DNA from: an uncultured Oscillospiraceae bacterium
GTDB taxonomy: Bacteria; Bacillota; Clostridia; UBA1212; UBA1255
Length of the DNA stretch: 6,284 nt
Assembly: GCA_902462635.1 (NCBI GenBank)
Contig: CABQCN010000092.1
Coordinates: 1-6,284, forward strand
Reading direction: 5' to 3'
The stretch's first letter is position 1. Every line of letters begins with the position of its first letter. Positions 4,808-6,284 of this stretch are shown here, in pieces. A program made the position numbers and the translations under genes. Under the pieces are notes generated by a model, which saw only the letters and a list, made by a program, of their open reading frames with translations, was not told the origin of the DNA and searched no databases.

Positions 4808-6284
4808 ATGAAGGACGATGTGAAGCGGATTGAAAGTTATATTGAAAAAATTTATGGTTATGCGGTAAATCGGACGTTTAACCGGGACGAGGCGGATGAA
4901 CTTGCGCAGGAAATTTTATTTACTGCAGTGCGAGAATTCCCGAAGCTGAAGAACCCGCAAAAGCTGGAACCGTGGCTTTGGGGCATTGCCGCCAACGTAA
5001 CGAAAACATTCCGCCGGTTCCTGGGAAGACAGCGCGCGATGTGTTCCTATGATCTGCTGGCCGATTTGCCTGCGGCGGAAGACGACCTTGCGGAGAACGA
5101 AGAAATTTATGCGTTTCTTCGTTCTAAGATCGCAATGCTTTCGGCCATATACCGCGAGATCATCCTCCTTTATTATTACGATGGCCTTTCTGTAAAACAA
5201 ATTGCCGGAAAGCTCGGAATTCCGGAAGGAACGGTCACGTGGCGGCTTTCCGAAGCGAGAACGAAATTAAAAAAGGAGTGTATCGATATGACAGAAACAG
5301 CATTGAAACCCGTAAAGCTGGAGATCAGAATCAGTGGGAGCGGCGAATATAACGGCGCGGCAACGCCTTTCCCGCAGGTCTATATTTCCGACGCCCTCTC
5401 GCAAAATATTCTCTATTATTGCTACAAAAAGGCAAAAAGCGTGGAAGAATTGGCCAAACTTTGCGGTGTTCCGGCCTATTATGTCGAAGACAGCCTCAGG
5501 AATCTTCTGTACCGGGAAGCGGTATCTGCCCTGCCGGGAGGAAAATTCCGCACGGAGTTTATGATCTACGATGACAGCGTAAGCGAGTATGCGGAACAAA
5601 ACGGCGGTATTTTCCAGCCGCTGCTGCGTGATTTCGTAGAATCTTTAAAAAAGTTGACGGAAGAAACCTTGAATATTCCGGATCTTTACAGAGCGGGGAA
5701 AGAAGCGCGCGAACTGCTGTATCTGTACGGGATTCTGGCGCTGAATCACCTGCAAGGCCGGTATAATCCCGTACAATATACGGCGCCCCCGCTGCGGTAC
5801 AACGGATTCCGCTGGTCTTACCATGCGCATCTGGCAAACGGCGTGAAATATCCGGTAAGCGGGCTTGGAAGCGAGGCGTCCCTCAATCTCGGAAGCCGCG
5901 GAACATATGCGCACTATTCCTATCATTTTAACGGATTTGACTACCGGCCTATGATGGGTTCGGGTGCAATCAACGTTTGTGAAGACGTTCTGAGAGGCCG
6001 TGCCGTCGCGGATCATGACGCGGCGGCGGCCGCCATTGCGTCCGGCTACATGACGCGCTGCGGGGAAGAACAATTTACGGTGAATGTTCCTGCGTTTACA
6101 ATGGAACAAAAAGCGCAGTTCGACCGCCTTTCGGAAGACTGCTTCGCAGGGATTCTTCCTGATTATGCGGCAGCTGTCCGGCGCTACACGGACGGTTACC
6201 GGAAATTGTTTCCGCCGCACCTGGAAGAAGACGTAACCCGCGCCTGCAGCGCTTTGTTCGTCACACTGTACGCGACGCAACTCT
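4808..6284 (+). CDS. ECF-type sigma factor with very long C-terminal extension (3' end beyond window)
   Basis: From ATG 4808 the frame stays open to the window edge: 492 complete codons, no stop. GGGG at 4799-4802, five bases before the ATG, is the ribosome binding site. Residues about 8-72 are sigma region 2 (DEADELAQEIL at 27-37; WLWGIAANVTKTFRR at 56-70). After an acidic linker (ADLPAAEDDLAENEE), residues about 105-157 are region 4, with YREIILLYYYDGLSVKQIAG and the recognition helix GIPEGTVTWRLSEARTKLKK. A plain ECF sigma would stop here at about 160. Instead the frame runs on. Residues about 196-250 look like a winged helix (AKSVEELAKLCGVPAYYVED, then LRNLLYREAV and a GGKFRTE wing). Residues about 265-320 are helical, and 325-492 hold a Tyr/Gly-rich domain (YNGFRWSYHAHLANG, LNLGSRGTYAHYSYHFNGFD) that I cannot name. 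ECF sigma factors with regulatory C-terminal extensions are known and often act without a separate anti-sigma factor; that it senses a signal here is inference. Confidence 0.85.
   Translation, partial: MKDDVKRIESYIEKIYGYAVNRTFNRDEADELAQEILFTAVREFPKLKNPQKLEPWLWGIAANVTKTFRRFLGRQRAMCSYDLLADLPAAEDDLAENEEIYAFLRSKIAMLSAIYREIILLYYYDGLSVKQIAGKLGIPEGTVTWRLSEARTKLKKECIDMTETALKPVKLEIRISGSGEYNGAATPFPQVYISDALSQNILYYCYKKAKSVEELAKLCGVPAYYVEDSLRNLLYREAVSALPGGKFRTEFMIYDDSVSEYAEQNGGIFQPLLRDFVESLKKLTEETLNIPDLYRAGKEARELLYLYGILALNHLQGRYNPVQYTAPPLRYNGFRWSYHAHLANGVKYPVSGLGSEASLNLGSRGTYAHYSYHFNGFDYRPMMGSGAINVCEDVLRGRAVADHDAAAAAIASGYMTRCGEEQFTVNVPAFTMEQKAQFDRLSEDCFAGILPDYAAAVRRYTDGYRKLFPPHLEEDVTRACSALFVTLYATQL
5271..5290 (+). 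promoter_or_regulatory. Internal Shine-Dalgarno and in-frame ATG at the sigma / C-terminal joint
   Basis: AAAAGGAG (5271-5278) lies 9 bases before the in-frame ATG at 5288 (codon 161), exactly where the sigma-4 domain ends. The purine run also encodes the lysines LKKE of region 4, so it may be coincidence. If used, it would produce the C-terminal part (METxx... from residue 161) as a separate protein. Confidence 0.35.

Noticed and set aside
5645..6280. 211-codon open frame on the minus strand
   Set aside because: It lies antisense to the sigma-factor fusion, is rich in Arg and Cys as typical for shadows of GC-rich genes, and shows no domain. The + frame there is continuous and protein-like.

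Overview
The window looks like chromosome of a mid-GC member of the Clostridia (Firmicutes). Evidence for this: Shine-Dalgarno sites of the GGAGG / GAGGTGA type, use of TTG as a start, strong U-tract terminators, a Thr/Pro-linker surface protein with a C-terminal membrane anchor, and a small Asp/Cys-Pro motif protein of a kind I associate with Clostridia. A genus cannot be fixed from the sequence. Every gene I can support is on the + strand. I see no rRNA, tRNA, CRISPR array or transposase.

Left part (1 to about 1350) is AT-rich. It holds a gene for an XRE-type helix-turn-helix fused to a class I SAM-dependent methyltransferase. Its first base is just outside the window. Behind it lies roughly 575 bp without an intact gene, containing two terminator-like hairpins with T8 and T7 tracts and, at about 1355-1512, what looks like degraded coding sequence. 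A clean promoter (TTGCGA-17-TATAAT) sits in the end of that remnant.

Middle part: a 218-aa secreted, membrane-anchored surface protein (1553-2209); a gap with a good promoter (TTGACA-17-TAAACT); a HAD-superfamily phosphatase with an extra C-terminal helical domain, whose likely start is TTG at 2526; then an apparent two-gene unit driven by an extended -10 promoter (3712-3740), made of a 118-aa protein with a CDCPAC motif (3775-4131) and a YfcE-type metallophosphodiesterase (4165-4632). That unit is closed by two consecutive terminators. The stem of the first contains the last codons of the phosphodiesterase gene, and the stop codon lies in its loop.

Right part: from 4808 to the window edge runs one uninterrupted reading frame of 492 visible codons that is still open at the end. 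Its first ~158 residues are an ECF-type sigma factor (sigma-2 and sigma-4). The remaining 330+ residues carry a probable winged-helix segment and a large unrecognised domain. At the joint between the two halves there is an in-frame ATG with a good Shine-Dalgarno, so a separate C-terminal product is possible. This one-component sigma factor is the most interesting object in the window. The genes do not form one evident pathway; they look like several independent units (regulator/methyltransferase, surface protein, phosphatase, phosphodiesterase pair, sigma factor).
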